Origin: Smallanthus sonchifolius
Lineage: Eukaryota > Streptophyta > Magnoliopsida > Asterales > Asteraceae
Assembly (NCBI GenBank): GCA_023525975.1
Contig: CM042025.1
Span: forward strand, 2,433,001-2,497,000
Length of the DNA: 64,000 nt
Reading direction: 5' to 3'
This document shows, piece after piece, positions 24,335 to 36,395 of the stretch (position 1 is the first letter of the stretch; every line of letters begins with the position of its first letter). The notes beneath the pieces are model-generated. The model worked only from the letters and a program-made list of their open reading frames with translations, did not search any database and was not told the DNA's origin. Both the position numbers and the translations under genes were made by a program.

Positions 24335-24747
24335 CTAGGTTAGAAGCCCGGTGTATTACACGGGTTGAATAAATTCAATATTATATACTTAGTAATAAAA
24401 ATTTATATATGACACATTTATGACATATTACATAGTTTTTAAAACAAATTGTACAAACGTTATATAGTTATTTTTTAAAAATGTTTTATAAAAAAACGAA
24501 AGAAATGTTCAATTAATAAAAATGTTTTATGAACAATTCTATTTTTTTAAAATAAAAAGCGTTTTATAAAAATAATTATAGAAAACTTTATTATTTAATA
24601 GGAGAGAGAGACGGGAAACAAAAAATTACAAAAAAAACAATTAAAGAAAATTTGTATAATTAATAGGAAAGAGATGCGAGAAAAAAAGGATGAGAATGCA
24701 TAGGAGAGTGACAAGTGTCTCACAAAAACCTTTAATTATTATCTATA
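24335..24747 (-). mobile_element. Helitron-like element d (minus)
   Basis: Plus strand reads A|CTAGGTTAGAAGCC with the hairpin GTGTATTACAC next to it, i.e. the 3' terminus ...CTAG on the minus strand. The 5' part near 24720-24745 (AAAACCTTTAATTATTAT) matches the complement of related elements, but the exact TC end is degraded. Confidence 0.55.
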
Positions 24748-25220
24748 CTAGGTTAGAATCCCGTGTATTACACGGGTTGAATAAATGTAATGTTATATAC
24801 TTAGTAATAAAAATTTTATGTCTTTAAAAACTCGTGTATTACATGGGTTGAATAAAATTTTACGTACAAGTATAAGTTCTGTTAAGTTAATTTTTAAAAC
24901 ATTTTTTTAGCTAAGTATTAATTTTTTTATATAATTGATAAATGTTAATTCATGTTAAACTTTAGAAAACTGGTGTATTATACGGGTTAAATAAAGGCAA
25001 TGTTATATATACTTAGTAATAAAGATTACATATTACATATTTATGAAAAATGTTTTATAAAAAGAATTATAGAAATCATTATTATTTAATAGGAGAGAGA
25101 GGCGGAAAACAAAAAATTATAAAAACAATTAAAGAAATTTGTATAATTAATAGGAGAGAGAATGCATGCATAAGAGAGTGACAAGTGTCTCACAAAAAAC
25201 CTTTAATTATTATCTATATA
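24748..25220 (-). mobile_element. Helitron-like element e (minus)
   Basis: CTAGGTTAGAATCCCGTGTA begins directly after element d, with the hairpin CCGTGTATTACACGG. Homologous to d throughout (CCTTTAATTATTATCTATA end). The interior has a second partial hairpin at about 24830. Confidence 0.55.
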
Positions 25221-25656
25221 TCTATACTATATAATAAATAAAAAATTTTCCATGACACATGTCGTCACCATATACATTCTTATCATTTTTTTCCCGCATC
25301 TCTTTATTATTAAATACAACTCTATCTTTTAATAATAATTATATTTTTAAAGAAAATAATAATTATACTAATAAAACACATTTATTTTAAAAGTTTTCTT
25401 ATTATAAGAAACTTTGAAATCTAATTATGTAACTTTTATTTCAATCAAATAGTAAATGAAAGTCAAATTACATTAAATAGGAATTAACGTTTTTTCGAAA
25501 CCCAATTAAAAAAAACCTTTTAAATATTTTGAATTTTGTTTTTTATTCTTAGTATATGTAATACATTTCTATACCTGTAAAATATATAAATAAAGATTTA
25601 AGAATTTTATATAATGATATTTTTCACCCCGTGTATAGACACGGGTTCTAAGTTAG
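25221..25656 (+). mobile_element. Helitron-like element b (plus)
   Basis: TCTATACTATATAATAAATA start after A. Ends CCCCGTGTATAGACACGGGT (hairpin) then TCTAAGTTAG before T. Clearly similar to element a over its full length. Confidence 0.6.
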
Positions 25657-26148
25657 TACTATATAATAAATAAAGGTTTTGATGTGACACTTGTCATTCT
25701 CTCATGCATCCTCAACTTTTTTTTCCCGTCTCTCTCTCCTATTAATTATACAAATTTCTTTAATTGTTTTTATAATTTTTTGTTTCCCGTCTCTCTCTTC
25801 TATTAAATAATAATAATGATTTCTATAATTTTTTTTATAAAACGTTTTTCATAAATATGTAATATGTAAATCTTTATAACCAGGTATATATAACATTGCC
25901 TTTATTTTAACCCGTGTAATACACTGGGTTTATAAAGTTTAATATGAATTAACATTTATTGGTTATATAAAAAAATTAATACTTAGCTAAAAATATTTTA
26001 AAATTTTACTTAACAGAATTTATAACTATCACGTAAAATTTTATTCAACACGTATAATACACGGGTTTTTAAAGACATAATTTTTTTATTACTAAGTATA
26101 TAATATTACATTTATTCAACCCGTGTAATACATAAGATTCTAACCTAG
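25657..26148 (+). mobile_element. Helitron-like element c (plus)
   Basis: Starts immediately after element b with ACTATATAATAAATAAAGG (first bases missing) and ends CCCGTGTAATACATAAGATT then CTAACCTAG before T. Interior TTTCCCGTCTCTCTCTCCTA is common to the family. Confidence 0.55.
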
Positions 26149-26287
26149 TATAGTATAGATATAGATATGAATTAAATTGGTGATTTGGTTCACATGTAAA
26201 TGTACATCACAACTCGAATATAATAAAACTAGCTAAATTTACGATATGAATTCATATGTAAACTAACAGTAGTTAATATGTGGATTA

Positions 26288-27948
26288 ATGCTAATCAAAA
26301 CCATTGGGGTTCAACAGGGGGACCTTTTGGGGCCTCTCCTTTTTGCCTTAGAAATGCATCCGCTGGTTAATCAGATCAGGGATTGTTGCAAGCTTCTCTT
26401 TCATGCTTGGTACCTAGATGATGGTACGATTATCGGAGACGCTAAAGAGGTGGCTAAAGCCCTAGCTATTATCAGGTCGGAGGGGCCCTGTTTGGGCCTT
26501 GAACTTAACGTCAAGAAAACAGAAGTTTTTTGGCCGTCGTGCAATGGGGTGAAGGTACAAGATGGATTGTTCCCTTGTGAGATTGGAAGGCCAGTGCTGG
26601 GTGTGAAACTCCTTGGGGGCGCCGTTAGCAGAGATGCAGGGTTCATCAGTAATTTGGCTGTGAAAAGAGCTTCTTGTACTATGGAACTGATGAGCTGTTT
26701 CCCACGTTTGCGGGACCCTCAATGCGAGCTCCTTTTGCTCCGCTTGTGTATGGGAGTTGCAAAGCTATTATTCGGCCTTAGAACATGCCAGCCTATGTAT
26801 GTGGGGGAAGTTGTTTCAATTTTTGACAAGGGCCTCCATGGTGCGATCGAGGATATCGTGGTTTGTGGTGGTGCTTTTTTTGGGGATTTTCAATGAAGGT
26901 TAGCATCACTTCCAACCCGTTTTGGGGGTTTGGGCTTATGTGCGGCTCAGGATGTATCTGCTTATGCATTTGTGGCTTCCAGGACGCAATCTTGGAGTTT
27001 ACATGACCACATTCTTCGGGGTTGTGATATTGATGGATTAGACTCTGATTATGGGTGTGCGATGGATCACTTGCGCATGTCCCTTCCTGATTTCAATCTT
27101 AGCGGTTTCTCTAATAAGGACACCGCCCCCCTAAAGCCTAACATGCTTTGGCGAATGCCTTATTTAGCAGAATCGTTCAGAATTTGGGAGTAAAGTTTGA
27201 TTTATCATCTCGCCAAAAAGCGGTGTTTGAATGTCTCCGAGCTACTCGGGCTCAAGATTTTCTAACAGTTATCCCAATTGAAGGACTGGGTCAGCATATG
27301 TCGACTGTGGAGTACCGGGCTATCCTCAAGTATCGGCTAATGATCCCCTTGTTTTCGACTGATGAGCCCTGCCCAGTTTGCCGCAAGGCTTGTTTGGATT
27401 CTTTTGGCGAGTATTCGGTCCATTGCAAAGAGTTACCCGGGTTTAAATACAGGCATGATTTGGTTAGGGATGTTCTTTGTGATGTTCTCAAATGGGCAGG
27501 AATTTCTGCTAAAAAAGAGGCTCCCGTGAACTTTCTGACATATCCGTTTGAAGGGAGGTCTACTCTACGGCCGGCTGATATTCTTGTGTGTGGTTGGGCA
27601 GTGGGGAAACACACTTGTGTGGACCTTACAGGAGTGTCCCCTCTTGTGGGGCTCAGGGACAATGGGGTTGTGGCGGGTCATGCTGCTTTAAAGGCGGAAT
27701 CAGGCAAAGTTGCTAAAAACGAGAAAGCGTGTTTAGAGAACCAACACGTGTTTTTCCCTTTTGCTTTTGATATTTTTGGGTTCCTAGCACCGGAGGCAAT
27801 GGAATTCGTAAACAGGGTTCAACGAGTCGTGCATAGTAATATTTCGGCCCCTAAGACCCAAAACTTTATTTTTAGTAGGATCGGTTTTGCAATTCAAAAG
27901 GGGGTTGCAGCGCAACTTATTGCCCATTTACCTGCCACTTTATTGTAA
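26288..27948 (+). pseudogene. 5'-truncated reverse transcriptase with C-terminal zinc finger and restriction-like endonuclease-like domain
   Basis: The similarity begins inside the polymerase: GVQQGDLLGPLLFAL is RT block 4, and AWYLDDGTIIGD the catalytic YxDD block. A long thumb/linker follows. One TGA (26891-26893) and one frameshift (about 27135-27145) break the chain, which otherwise continues across three segments. The last segment (27148-27948) has CPVCRKACLDSFGEYSVHC, a zinc-finger-like cluster, then KYRHDLVRDVL, LRPADILV and CVDLTGVSPL. This order (zinc finger, R-H-D, R-P-x-D, D-x-T) is that of the R2-type non-LTR retrotransposon C-terminus with a PD-(D/E)XK nuclease. No 5' ORF, APE nuclease or poly(A) tail is visible. 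The family assignment is inference from motifs; a domesticated or captured host family is possible. It is locally GC-richer than its flanks. Confidence 0.7.
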
Positions 27949-30900
27949 TCGTCATTCTTTTCAACAGAAATGATGTCAACTATCTATTTATTATTTATTA
28001 ATTAGTTATATAATGGCATTGATTGATCCAATATAACGGGCATTCATAGTATAATTTTACATGTGGCATAAAGTAAATTTACATGTGAATTTGAAATGCG
28101 AAACAATATTTAAACCTATTTTAATTCTCATATTAAGTTCACAGTTCACTATATTTATACACTAAGAAAAGATTTAACAAAAATATACCAATTAGGTGTA
28201 CACTTAAAGAGGAAAATGTCTCATTTCTATGATGTAATAGTTTTATCCAAGGTTGTATAAATCGCTAGACGCTAGTCGGCCGGTGGGGTACCGACTAGTG
28301 ATTAATCGAGATTAATTGGATCAGAATTTTTCTATGTAATTTTCAGTTTTATACACACACACATTTTTATACGTAATCATTAAGTATGACTAAGATATTA
28401 AGTTTAAAATTAAAATCTAATTATTTTTGTTTCATGTCATGTTTTTGAGTCGTGTAAAGAATTAACTCAATTATCCTAGAAGATCTAGGTGTTACCGTTA
28501 AAAAAAATAATAAAAAAATGGGATGTCGGCGGTTGTGAGGTCAATGAAACCGATTATATGCAAGGAGTCCCAAGAGGCCAGGGACCCGTCTTATTTTCAT
28601 CACTAGGATCTTTCAAATAACTACCAATTAACTGTAATTCAAATTGACCGAAGCAGTGGGCTACTTGCTCAACAGTCACCTCACCAGAAATAACTTTGAG
28701 TTGACTAGTTTGTGTTTCTATTTGAGGGTAACATTACACTTTTCTTAACACAATTAATTCTATAACTTTTTAAAAATAAGAGAAATATCATTTTTATTAA
28801 GAAAATAAAATCTAAAGAATTACATGTGAATCCGGTAAAATTCCATATAACTTTTTACTAGTCATTTTTTTCCGAATAGGTGTGACGGATTGATGAATTG
28901 TTACTTTCAAGTTTTACATGGATATAGAATAAAAATATGATATTTTTATTTGTAAAATTAACAAAAACAACATCATGGGTCACCAAGTAGATAATTACAT
29001 ACCATGGACGAGTCATAAACATCAAGTTTAAGGTATAAATTTGACGCGTTAATGTAGACTAGTCATAGAGGCGATATATTTGAATCGTATTCGATCATAT
29101 AGTTTACATACAGCTAGGTTCATTAATTATGTAGACTTTAGTGTGTATCAAGTGGACGATTCATATTGGTAATGAAATAAATATCAACACATAACATATG
29201 TCACATGTTAACACCATAAACTAAAACCATAATATTTCTTTTTCAAATCTTACATTGTTGATATTTTATACTTGACAAGATATTTCATTTGAAAATTCGA
29301 CCAGGACGTTGAAGTTACCGTTTTTTTATATCTATACTATATAATAAATAGAGGTTTTTCATTCAAATATGTCGCCTCTCTCTTATTAAATACACTTCTA
29401 TTTTTTAATAATAATATATTTTTAAAGAAATACTAATCTATATATTATATTAATAAATAAATCTCCTGACATATTTTGACGAGTATATGTGTTAACAGAT
29501 TATATTTTATTCCATGGGTTTGTTCAACCCGTGTAAAACACTAGTTTTTAAAAAATAAAATTTTTATTACTTAATATATAATATTATATTTATTCAACTC
29601 GTGTAATGCACACGATTTTAACCTAGTATTTAATATACAATTATACGATCAATAACTTAATAACCGTTGCCATTTAGTTCTAACACCAATGGGTGAAGAA
29701 GGTCTCCACTTATTTTATTAATTAACTCTCAAATAATATATTATAGACCATGTTTAATCAATAAGCCTGCTAGAATTTAATGGTCTTTACTATGATTTAT
29801 GATTTAGTATAATTGTTTTTACCGACCTATTTCCATTTTCAGACTCTATTGACGAGTTTTTTTGAATTCTTAACTGAAAACACGATAGATAATTCTTTAT
29901 GGTCAGAGGCGAAGTATAGTGAGCCCCCCTCCTCCCCCTCCCCCCCCCCTGATTTTTTAATTCAATCTGAAAACGTATAACACGATTATAAGAGATTCTA
30001 AGTATACACGAAATTGAATTCCTTTAAAGATTGAACGAATTGAATTAAATGTCTACATGCTTTGATGAAATTCCATTTTCATCGTAAGTGTATAAATCTA
30101 TTTATTATAATAAGAAAAATAATGATAAACTGACACATGTATGGTTAAAGATATTTTTGTTTTGTGCAAATAATATCTTTAATAGGTGTAATAACTAAAT
30201 ATTTAATGATAGTAACCAAAATAGAACGAAAAGTAAACGATGGTCTTATCAAACATTGTAAATAAAAATGATTAATATATACATTTAAATAAAAATTGTG
30301 AAACACGTTACATGAACATGAAGAAATATAGTAAATTAACAGAACAAGTTAGCGGATCAAGGAATTTCTGCTACGGGTGGTAAAAAATAGCCGGGTCAAA
30401 TAAAACAAGAAACTATACAAGTGTTCCAACCGCATGATTAACAAAGTCCATTTAATTTTAATAATAATTTTAAATTAGTTAACCAAATAAGTAATAAAAT
30501 TGACATTGAGAAATAAACTAAATAAGAAAAAATAATTTCTCAACTAAATATGTAACTAACATTTTATGTAAAAAGTTAAAATAATGGAAATGTCTATCAG
30601 ATTTTCTTATTTCCAGTGAATAAAGTCAAAACATGGTTTTGATACTTCATTTTGTTTTGTAAGTGTGTTGTTGCCCTTAATTTTGTTTTACAGTGTGCTA
30701 CTTTACCCTTAATTTTGTTTTTTAATGTGCCCCTTCCCCCTTTCGGAATTAACTTAAATTGATCTTTACAAACCAATTTTGAAAATTTGTAATGGAGGGT
30801 TGGCTGACTTATGAGGTGCATGTTCACCCCTCCCAATAAGATGTATGCCCCTAAACAAGTAATCAAAGGTTCAAAGGATACTAAGCTAATTCCTTAAATT

Positions 30901-30985
30901 AGTGATTGTAAGTTAATACATTTGATGAAATAAAAGGTTTTTTATAAATTGTATACGATGTAGAGTAAGAATGGTTTTTCATCAA
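27949..30985. other. AT-rich gene-free stretch
   Basis: Besides Helitron f and a hAT-like fragment at 28246-28330, I see only a C-rich run (about 29924-29950) and no supported gene. Confidence 0.5.
29331..29626 (+). mobile_element. Helitron-like element f
   Basis: A|TCTATACTATATAATAAATA to CTCGTGTAATGCACACGATT then TTAACCTAG|T. At 296 bp it is an internally deleted member of the same family. Confidence 0.6.
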
Positions 30986-31065
30986 TAATCTTGTGTTTCA
31001 ACTAAATGAAAATTGATGATCTTATTGAATGGTAAACTAGGGTTTGGTGTATACAAAGCAACAAT

Positions 31066-31243
31066 ATCAAGGTTTTAGGTTTTGTATGGATTGTAAATAG
31101 ATCCAAATTGAAGTCCATTAACTGGATCAATTGGTGTAAGTTTATTTTGATGTAATTTTTCTGTTTTTTGTGTTTGGTTGGCGCCCCCTGTTTCATGGGT
31201 TGGTCTGTGAATGAAATTTGCCTTTCAAAAAAAAAAAAAAAAA
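31066..31243 (+). mobile_element. Short poly(A)-tailed retro-insertion
   Basis: A 178-bp segment ends in 17 A residues (31227-31243). It is flanked by identical 17-bp copies GTATACAAAGCAACAAT (31049-31065, 31244-31260), the hallmark of LINE-driven retrotransposition. The insert has no tRNA boxes; it could be a 5'-truncated LINE or a truncated mRNA copy. Confidence 0.85.
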
Positions 31244-32363
31244 GTATACAAAGCAACAATTGAATGCTAGAAAATAACTTACGTAACAACTTTATTAATG
31301 ATTAGTACTTATCAAAATAATGATTAGTACTTATCAAAACATAAAATCAAATACTTTCAACTTTAAGCAACTAACAATCAAAGACCCTTTCAAACCCTCC
31401 CTTAAACTAGCCGCATAAAGTAGTTAGTTTACGTTAGAAAAGGAAAATAAAGCGGGTCACTTTTTATTAAAAAATAACAATAATCCTTTGGTAATGTGGT
31501 GAGAAAAAATTAATGAGAGTTCTTCTCTCTAATAGATTGGTTGACTCTCTTTTCTAACGGGTCAAATGGTTTAAACATTTAAGTAAACATAATTAAAGTA
31601 TGTTTATATTTTAAAATAGTTAAGTTGATCAAGTATTGATGAAATATGTAATTGTGCTCAAGAAGCACACTAATGAGCAAAAATTGACTTTTTAAGAAGT
31701 CTACAAGGAGTGGATAAGGATATTCAGGTAGGAACTTCTAAGAACCAATGAGAGTTGATTCTATATCTTAATTCTTAAATATTAAGATTTTGTTTGGTCT
31801 TCATGTTTAATGAATAAGGTACGCACAATGAATGACATGGTATGGTTGTATGCAAAAGTTTGCTTAATGTGTTACCTTGCAACTATTCTATTCATCATTT
31901 GGATTTCATGATCAATACTTCATATAAAAAATATCATCGAATTGAGAGGATATGAATGTTCATTGAGACCATGAGTCTCACCTAAGTTTTGTAACCTAAC
32001 CCATATTGTCAAGATCAAAGAATCTCATTGAATTCAAAAATGGTCAAGATTTACACAAGTTTAAATAATTACAGGCAAGACGATACGTATGGACGGTTAA
32101 ACGGAACGAGTCTCAAGGTTGATGTTACTAATACTTTTGGGGATAACCCTTGTATACTATGGGATATTTAATATATGACTTTTTATAGTTATCAACCATT
32201 AAACCCCACTCTTACATATGTTTTTAATGTAATTTAAAAGTATAATCTTTGTCAACGTTTTCCTAAACGTGTTGTTAAATGAAAAAAAAATGAGGGCCAT
32301 TTAATAAATATAACTTTAAATGAGAAATTATTATTAAATTAGTCTTTGAAAATATGGGTGCTA

Positions 32364-32515
32364 AGAATCTTGTATTCCAACTAGGCTTTAAACCGTCTTT
32401 ATAAAGCAACAACTTAGTGCTAGAGAATAGGTCACATAACAGCTTTCTTAACATCCAACAACTAGGACTTATAAAAGTAGAAAATCAAAACACTCTTAAC
32501 TTTAAACAACTAATC
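32364..32515 (+). repeat. Diverged duplicate of 30990-31375 lacking the retro-insertion
   Basis: AATCTTGTATTCCAACTA, TATAAAGCAACAACTTAGTGC, TAACAGCTTTCTTAA and ACTTATAAAAG parallel the order seen at 30990-31375 but run straight through the insertion point. It therefore represents the unoccupied site. Confidence 0.65.
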
Positions 32516-33198
32516 ATAGGGCACGTGCTCAATTGAGGGTAGGCACATACAAAGTTTCTTAGAGCATCTAAAGGTCTTGGGTTCAAGTCTCACATTAATA
32601 AAGAAATTTGTCGTTCTAAAAATAGATATTTATTAAGAACTTTGATAATTAATCTCAACTATTTGTTTATTTTTAACCTTTTATGTTTTTAATAGAACTA
32701 ATGAGTGTACCCACGCTGCAGCGAGTGTGTTGAAATTTATCAGACTCGTTTCGATGACTTGTATATTAGTATCACATCGTGGTTTCTAATAAAAATTACA
32801 CCGACAACTCAGTTTTGAAAAAAGTTCACGTTGAAACGTTGATAAAAATAAGTAGGTTGCAACGACAAATTCAGATTTTATAAAATATCATATTTTAAAA
32901 GTTATAAGAGGAAAGAAACTGTAAAAAATTGAAACCTTGAATCAGTTTTGACGGCTTGTACGTTTGTGCTTCGATGGCTTGTACATTATTACGTACAACT
33001 CCGTTTTGAATGAAATTTACACCGAAACGTAGATAAAAATAAGCACATCGCAACGGTATATTTGGAATTTTATAAAGCATAATATTTTAATAGTTATAAG
33101 AGAAAAACAAAAATAAACCAAAAAAATTATGAGTGGACCATATGTCAAAAGGTGGTTGGGAAAAAACAAATGCAAACGTATAGACTATAAATGTGTAG

Positions 33199-33530
33199 TT
33201 TTTTTTTGAACGGCGAGTCGCACGCCCGTCACATGGAAGATCCTCGTCTAACTCCTGTCAATATGTTGTCTTAATCGGGACCACTTGGCGTCAGAGTTGG
33301 AGAACATCCAAGGAAAAATCTCACCCAATACGGTCCCTTCCGGGCTTGAGGGAGAGCCGAGGCTCGAACCCTTGATCGACGTAGGTAAAACCCAGGTACA
33401 TCAGCCTAAGAGATAGGCCTCATTTGAATGCCGCGAAAACTAATATGGAGGGCACGGATTGAACCTGGGTCACAAGAAACACCAGGTCTCTCCCTTACCA
33501 CTCCACCACCAGCTCATTGGCATCATATCA
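33199..33530 (-). mobile_element. SINE of the 57.5-kb family joined to a second tRNA-like module
   Basis: The left part (33199-33420) is similar to the SINE at 57470-57745 (GAACGGC, CCCGTCACATGG, ATGTTGTCT, CCACTTGGC, GCTTGAGGGA). It has box B as GGGTTCGAGCCTC on the minus strand. A second minus-strand module (33440-33515) has GAGTGGTAAGG and AGGTTCAATCCG boxes. Confidence 0.65.
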
Positions 33531-34161
33531 TATAATATCACTAGGTTAGTTCCCGTGAACTATAGGGCTAATGAAAAGAAACATATATCATTTATAAGTG
33601 TCTAAAACAATTTTATAAATAAAATAATAATTTACTTTACATAGGGAAAAAAATTAAATTACAATTATATTCATAAAACTATTTTTTTTAAGGTAAAATT
33701 TTTAGATTCTAAAAAGTTGATTTTGATTAATTGTTATTTGCTTAATAAAGGTAATTTGTTAAGATTGTTTGAAAACTGTCAATTCAGATCTCTAATTATA
33801 GTCAATTTGTGAGAGTTAATTTATTAATTTTGCTATAATTTAATTTTGGAAGTTCAAAATGTTCAAATCAAACGGTTTGTCAAGTTATAATAAATGATGT
33901 TAAATACTTTTAGTAATTATCTTTGTTAAGCATTTATTATTTTGTGAGAGGTTTAAAATCTTAAAGTATAATTAAACCCTATAGACCCTTACCTGGACCC
34001 TCCTTATAAGGGTCGGTTCCAGGTTCCAGACTTTTCGATTTCAAGGTTCCGGGTCGGGTCGGGTCGGTCCGGTTCCTAAAGGGTCGGACCCTTTGATCAC
34101 CCCTACTCAACATATTCATCATCTTCATAATACATAATAATTGATTTGATAGACAAATTAC

Positions 34162-34545
34162 TCAAGTGTCAGACACATATATAACACATAAAACGAACAT
34201 AAAACATATAAAATGTGAACAAATTAGTTTGATTGGTTTATGGTGCTTTCTTTTTGTGTCTTCCTCTTGGTCGCGGGGTGGGTTGTGTGTTGGGAACAAC
34301 CTCGACTTCGGGTTGTGTATCCGGAAAAAATTCAGGTGTCGGTGGAGCTTGGTTGTAGATGGGTGGGTGAAGTGTGTCTCCAATTGGAAAATGTTAGCAT
34401 AGGTTGCGTTGGTATCCTTTTCATTTGGGGCGGTTACACGTGGTTGTGTCGAAGACATTAAATGGGACTTGGTTCGGTCGTTTGGGTTAAAGGGGGTTTG
34501 GTTTTATGCACGGTTAAACAGGTTGTTGAAAGGATTCATGTTTTT
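34162..34545 (-). pseudogene. Possible N-terminal piece of the same Myb-like transposon gene family
   Basis: On the minus strand, a TATA-containing leader (about 34660) precedes ATGAATCCTTTCAACAACC (MNPFNNLFNRA, then a stop). A Pro/Asn/Thr-rich frame follows to 34162. The MxPFN start and composition resemble the N-terminus of the family seen at 13330-13690, but I see no SANT domain. Weak call. Confidence 0.3.
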
Positions 34546-34831
34546 TGAAATGTTGAAATAGAAGAATATAAAAATTAGAAGATGTGTAGAATTTTTGTGG
34601 TGAAATTAGACGAAGAAGATGTGGTAAAATATGTAAAAAAAAAATGGTTGGTATTTATAGGTGTTTTTGGATTAATATTTTTTAATGTGTAACGGCTAAA
34701 TTTTGATTGGGGTTTGTGTCCAACGACCTTCACGCCCGTTGAGGGATTCACGATCATGTCTATCACGCACAGGGGGTGGTGCGCCCGACCATATCAGATC
34801 ACCTCGCGCCACTACGGATAACCTAACTACA

Positions 34832-34945
34832 CTTTTTCTTTTTTTTAACAACAATTTTTACTTCTAAATATATCATCTAACTTACACTTGTAGGATTTGA
34901 ACCCACGCCACATTTATAAGAGCAATCATCAATGCCACTAAACGT
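34832..34945 (-). repeat. tRNA-like SINE fragment
   Basis: The minus strand has TTTAGTGGCATTG (box A-like) and GGGTTCAAATCCTAC (box B), with a T-tract at 34841-34850 as the complement of a poly(A). Boundaries are approximate. Confidence 0.45.
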
Positions 34946-34979
34946 AAGACCATAAGAATAATAACACTTTTACACATTG

Positions 34980-35375
34980 TTGTAAAAATCGCTAGGCTCT
35001 AGGCGGGCGGTGGGGTAGGGCCTAGGTCTAGGCGGGACTAATCGGCGGGATTAATCGGATTGAAATTTTTATATGTAATTTTCAGTTTTTTATATATATA
35101 CACACATTTTATATGTAATTTTTATAAAAATGTTTATTTTTAAATGTTTATACACATATTTGGCTGGAATTTGAAGGGTATGGCTGGAAAATCCAAGGTT
35201 TTGCCGGAAAATCCAAGGATTTCGCCGGAATTTGGCCGAAAATTTCAGATTTTCGCCGTAATTTTTGCCGGAATCTGGCCGCCTAGGCCCAACTAGACCC
35301 GATTTGGAACGCCTAGTGATTTTTGGACCGACTAGGTCAAATTTCCTCCTTAACCGACCGCCACAACACTGCTTT
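34980..35375. repeat. hAT-like MITE with CGCTAGGC/GCCTAG ends
   Basis: GTTGTAAAAATCGCTAGGC opens it and CGCCTAGTGATTTTTGGACC... GCCACAACACT closes it, imperfectly inverted. Repeated TTTGCCGGAA-type units occupy 35160-35280. A truncated relative (TTGTATAAATCGCTAGACGC) starts at 28246. Confidence 0.5.
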
Positions 35376-35592
35376 TACATATGTGCTAAATAAAATTTAT
35401 AATATTTTTAATATTAAAGTTTTAAGTTTTTTTGTTTTTTTTAAATCTTGTTTGGATTACAATGTTCTAATTAACTTAATTTTATAATATATTCTTCAAA
35501 AAATTAACTATTAAAAATAGTGTTCAAAAATAAATTTGAAGTTTTTAAAGAGTAGAATCATCAAACACCATTTTACAATAATCACAAACCTA

Positions 35593-35835
35593 CACTAGTA
35601 GAGGCGATTTTTTAAGACAGTAAAAAACACGAAAAGCTCTCCTAAAAATAAAAAAAACCGCCCCTAAAAATGCTTTTTAAGACAGTAAAAAAAAACCGTC
35701 CCTAAAAATTATTTTTTCAGGCGGTTTTCAAAAAATCGATTCAAGTTTTTTTGAAGCGGTTTTTGTTTTAAATCTTTTTTTTAGATGGGTTTGGTTAAAA
35801 CCGCTCCAAAAAAGAATAATGAACCGCTCCTAGTG
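35593..35835. mobile_element. CACTA-type MITE
   Basis: The left end CACTAGTAGAGGCG and right end CCGCTCCTAGTG are inverted, flanked by the 3-bp duplication CTA on both sides. Subterminal GGCGGTTTT/AAACCGCC modules are in both orientations. 243 bp, non-coding. Confidence 0.75.
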
Positions 35836-36335
35836 CTAATAAATAAACATGTTTTTTTTCTTCTTTTATATCATATTCAACTTTTTCAATTATAAACTTA
35901 TAGTAACATTTTTCATCAACATTTATACATAATAACATAAAAATACTTAAATCTACGACTTATATCTCCACTTCAAACTTGCTGACCTGAACCTGATTAT
36001 ATAAACATAACTTCCACATTAAAAATTAATAAAATAGACATTTAAGGTACGTAAATGACCGCTACTAGATATGTTACCTTACCGACGTCACGTAAACATT
36101 TAAACAATCGAACCGGCTCTTTTTGGTTGACTAATCAATAAGTCAAAAGGCATGACGAGTATATTGTTTTAAATTTTGACCCGGTCCAATTTTTAATTAT
36201 TATTATTGTTACAATGCACCATTTCAAGTCAAGATATATGCATTGCAGTTTCCAGCCTATGGTTGCATTTATTAGGGCTAGTGTCAAATTTGGTAAATAT
36301 TAAAAAATCCAAGTGCTTTTTATCAACTCAACTAC

Positions 36336-36346
36336 CATAAATAAGG
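36336..36346 (+). promoter_or_regulatory. TATA-like box of the GPAT gene
   Basis: CATAAATAAGG sits about 50-60 bp before the ATG at 36396 and is followed by a C-rich leader. This would give a short 5' UTR. Nothing further upstream in 36000-36330 looks like a defined regulatory site. Confidence 0.4.
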
Positions 36347-36395
36347 CCACCATTCTCCCACACCTTCAATATCTTGCATTTGCTCAAAACATCAA

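Noticed and set aside
30597..30866. 89-aa minus-strand frame
   Set aside because: It is low-complexity AT-rich DNA without splice context, domain or promoter.
32520..32620. Another tRNA-derived SINE (GGGTTCAAGTCTC box B)
   Set aside because: Box A is weak, there is no poly(A) and no duplication; left unannotated.
34166..34461. Plus-strand Trp/Cys/Val-rich frames
   Set aside because: They are antisense to a better minus-strand candidate and show no domain.
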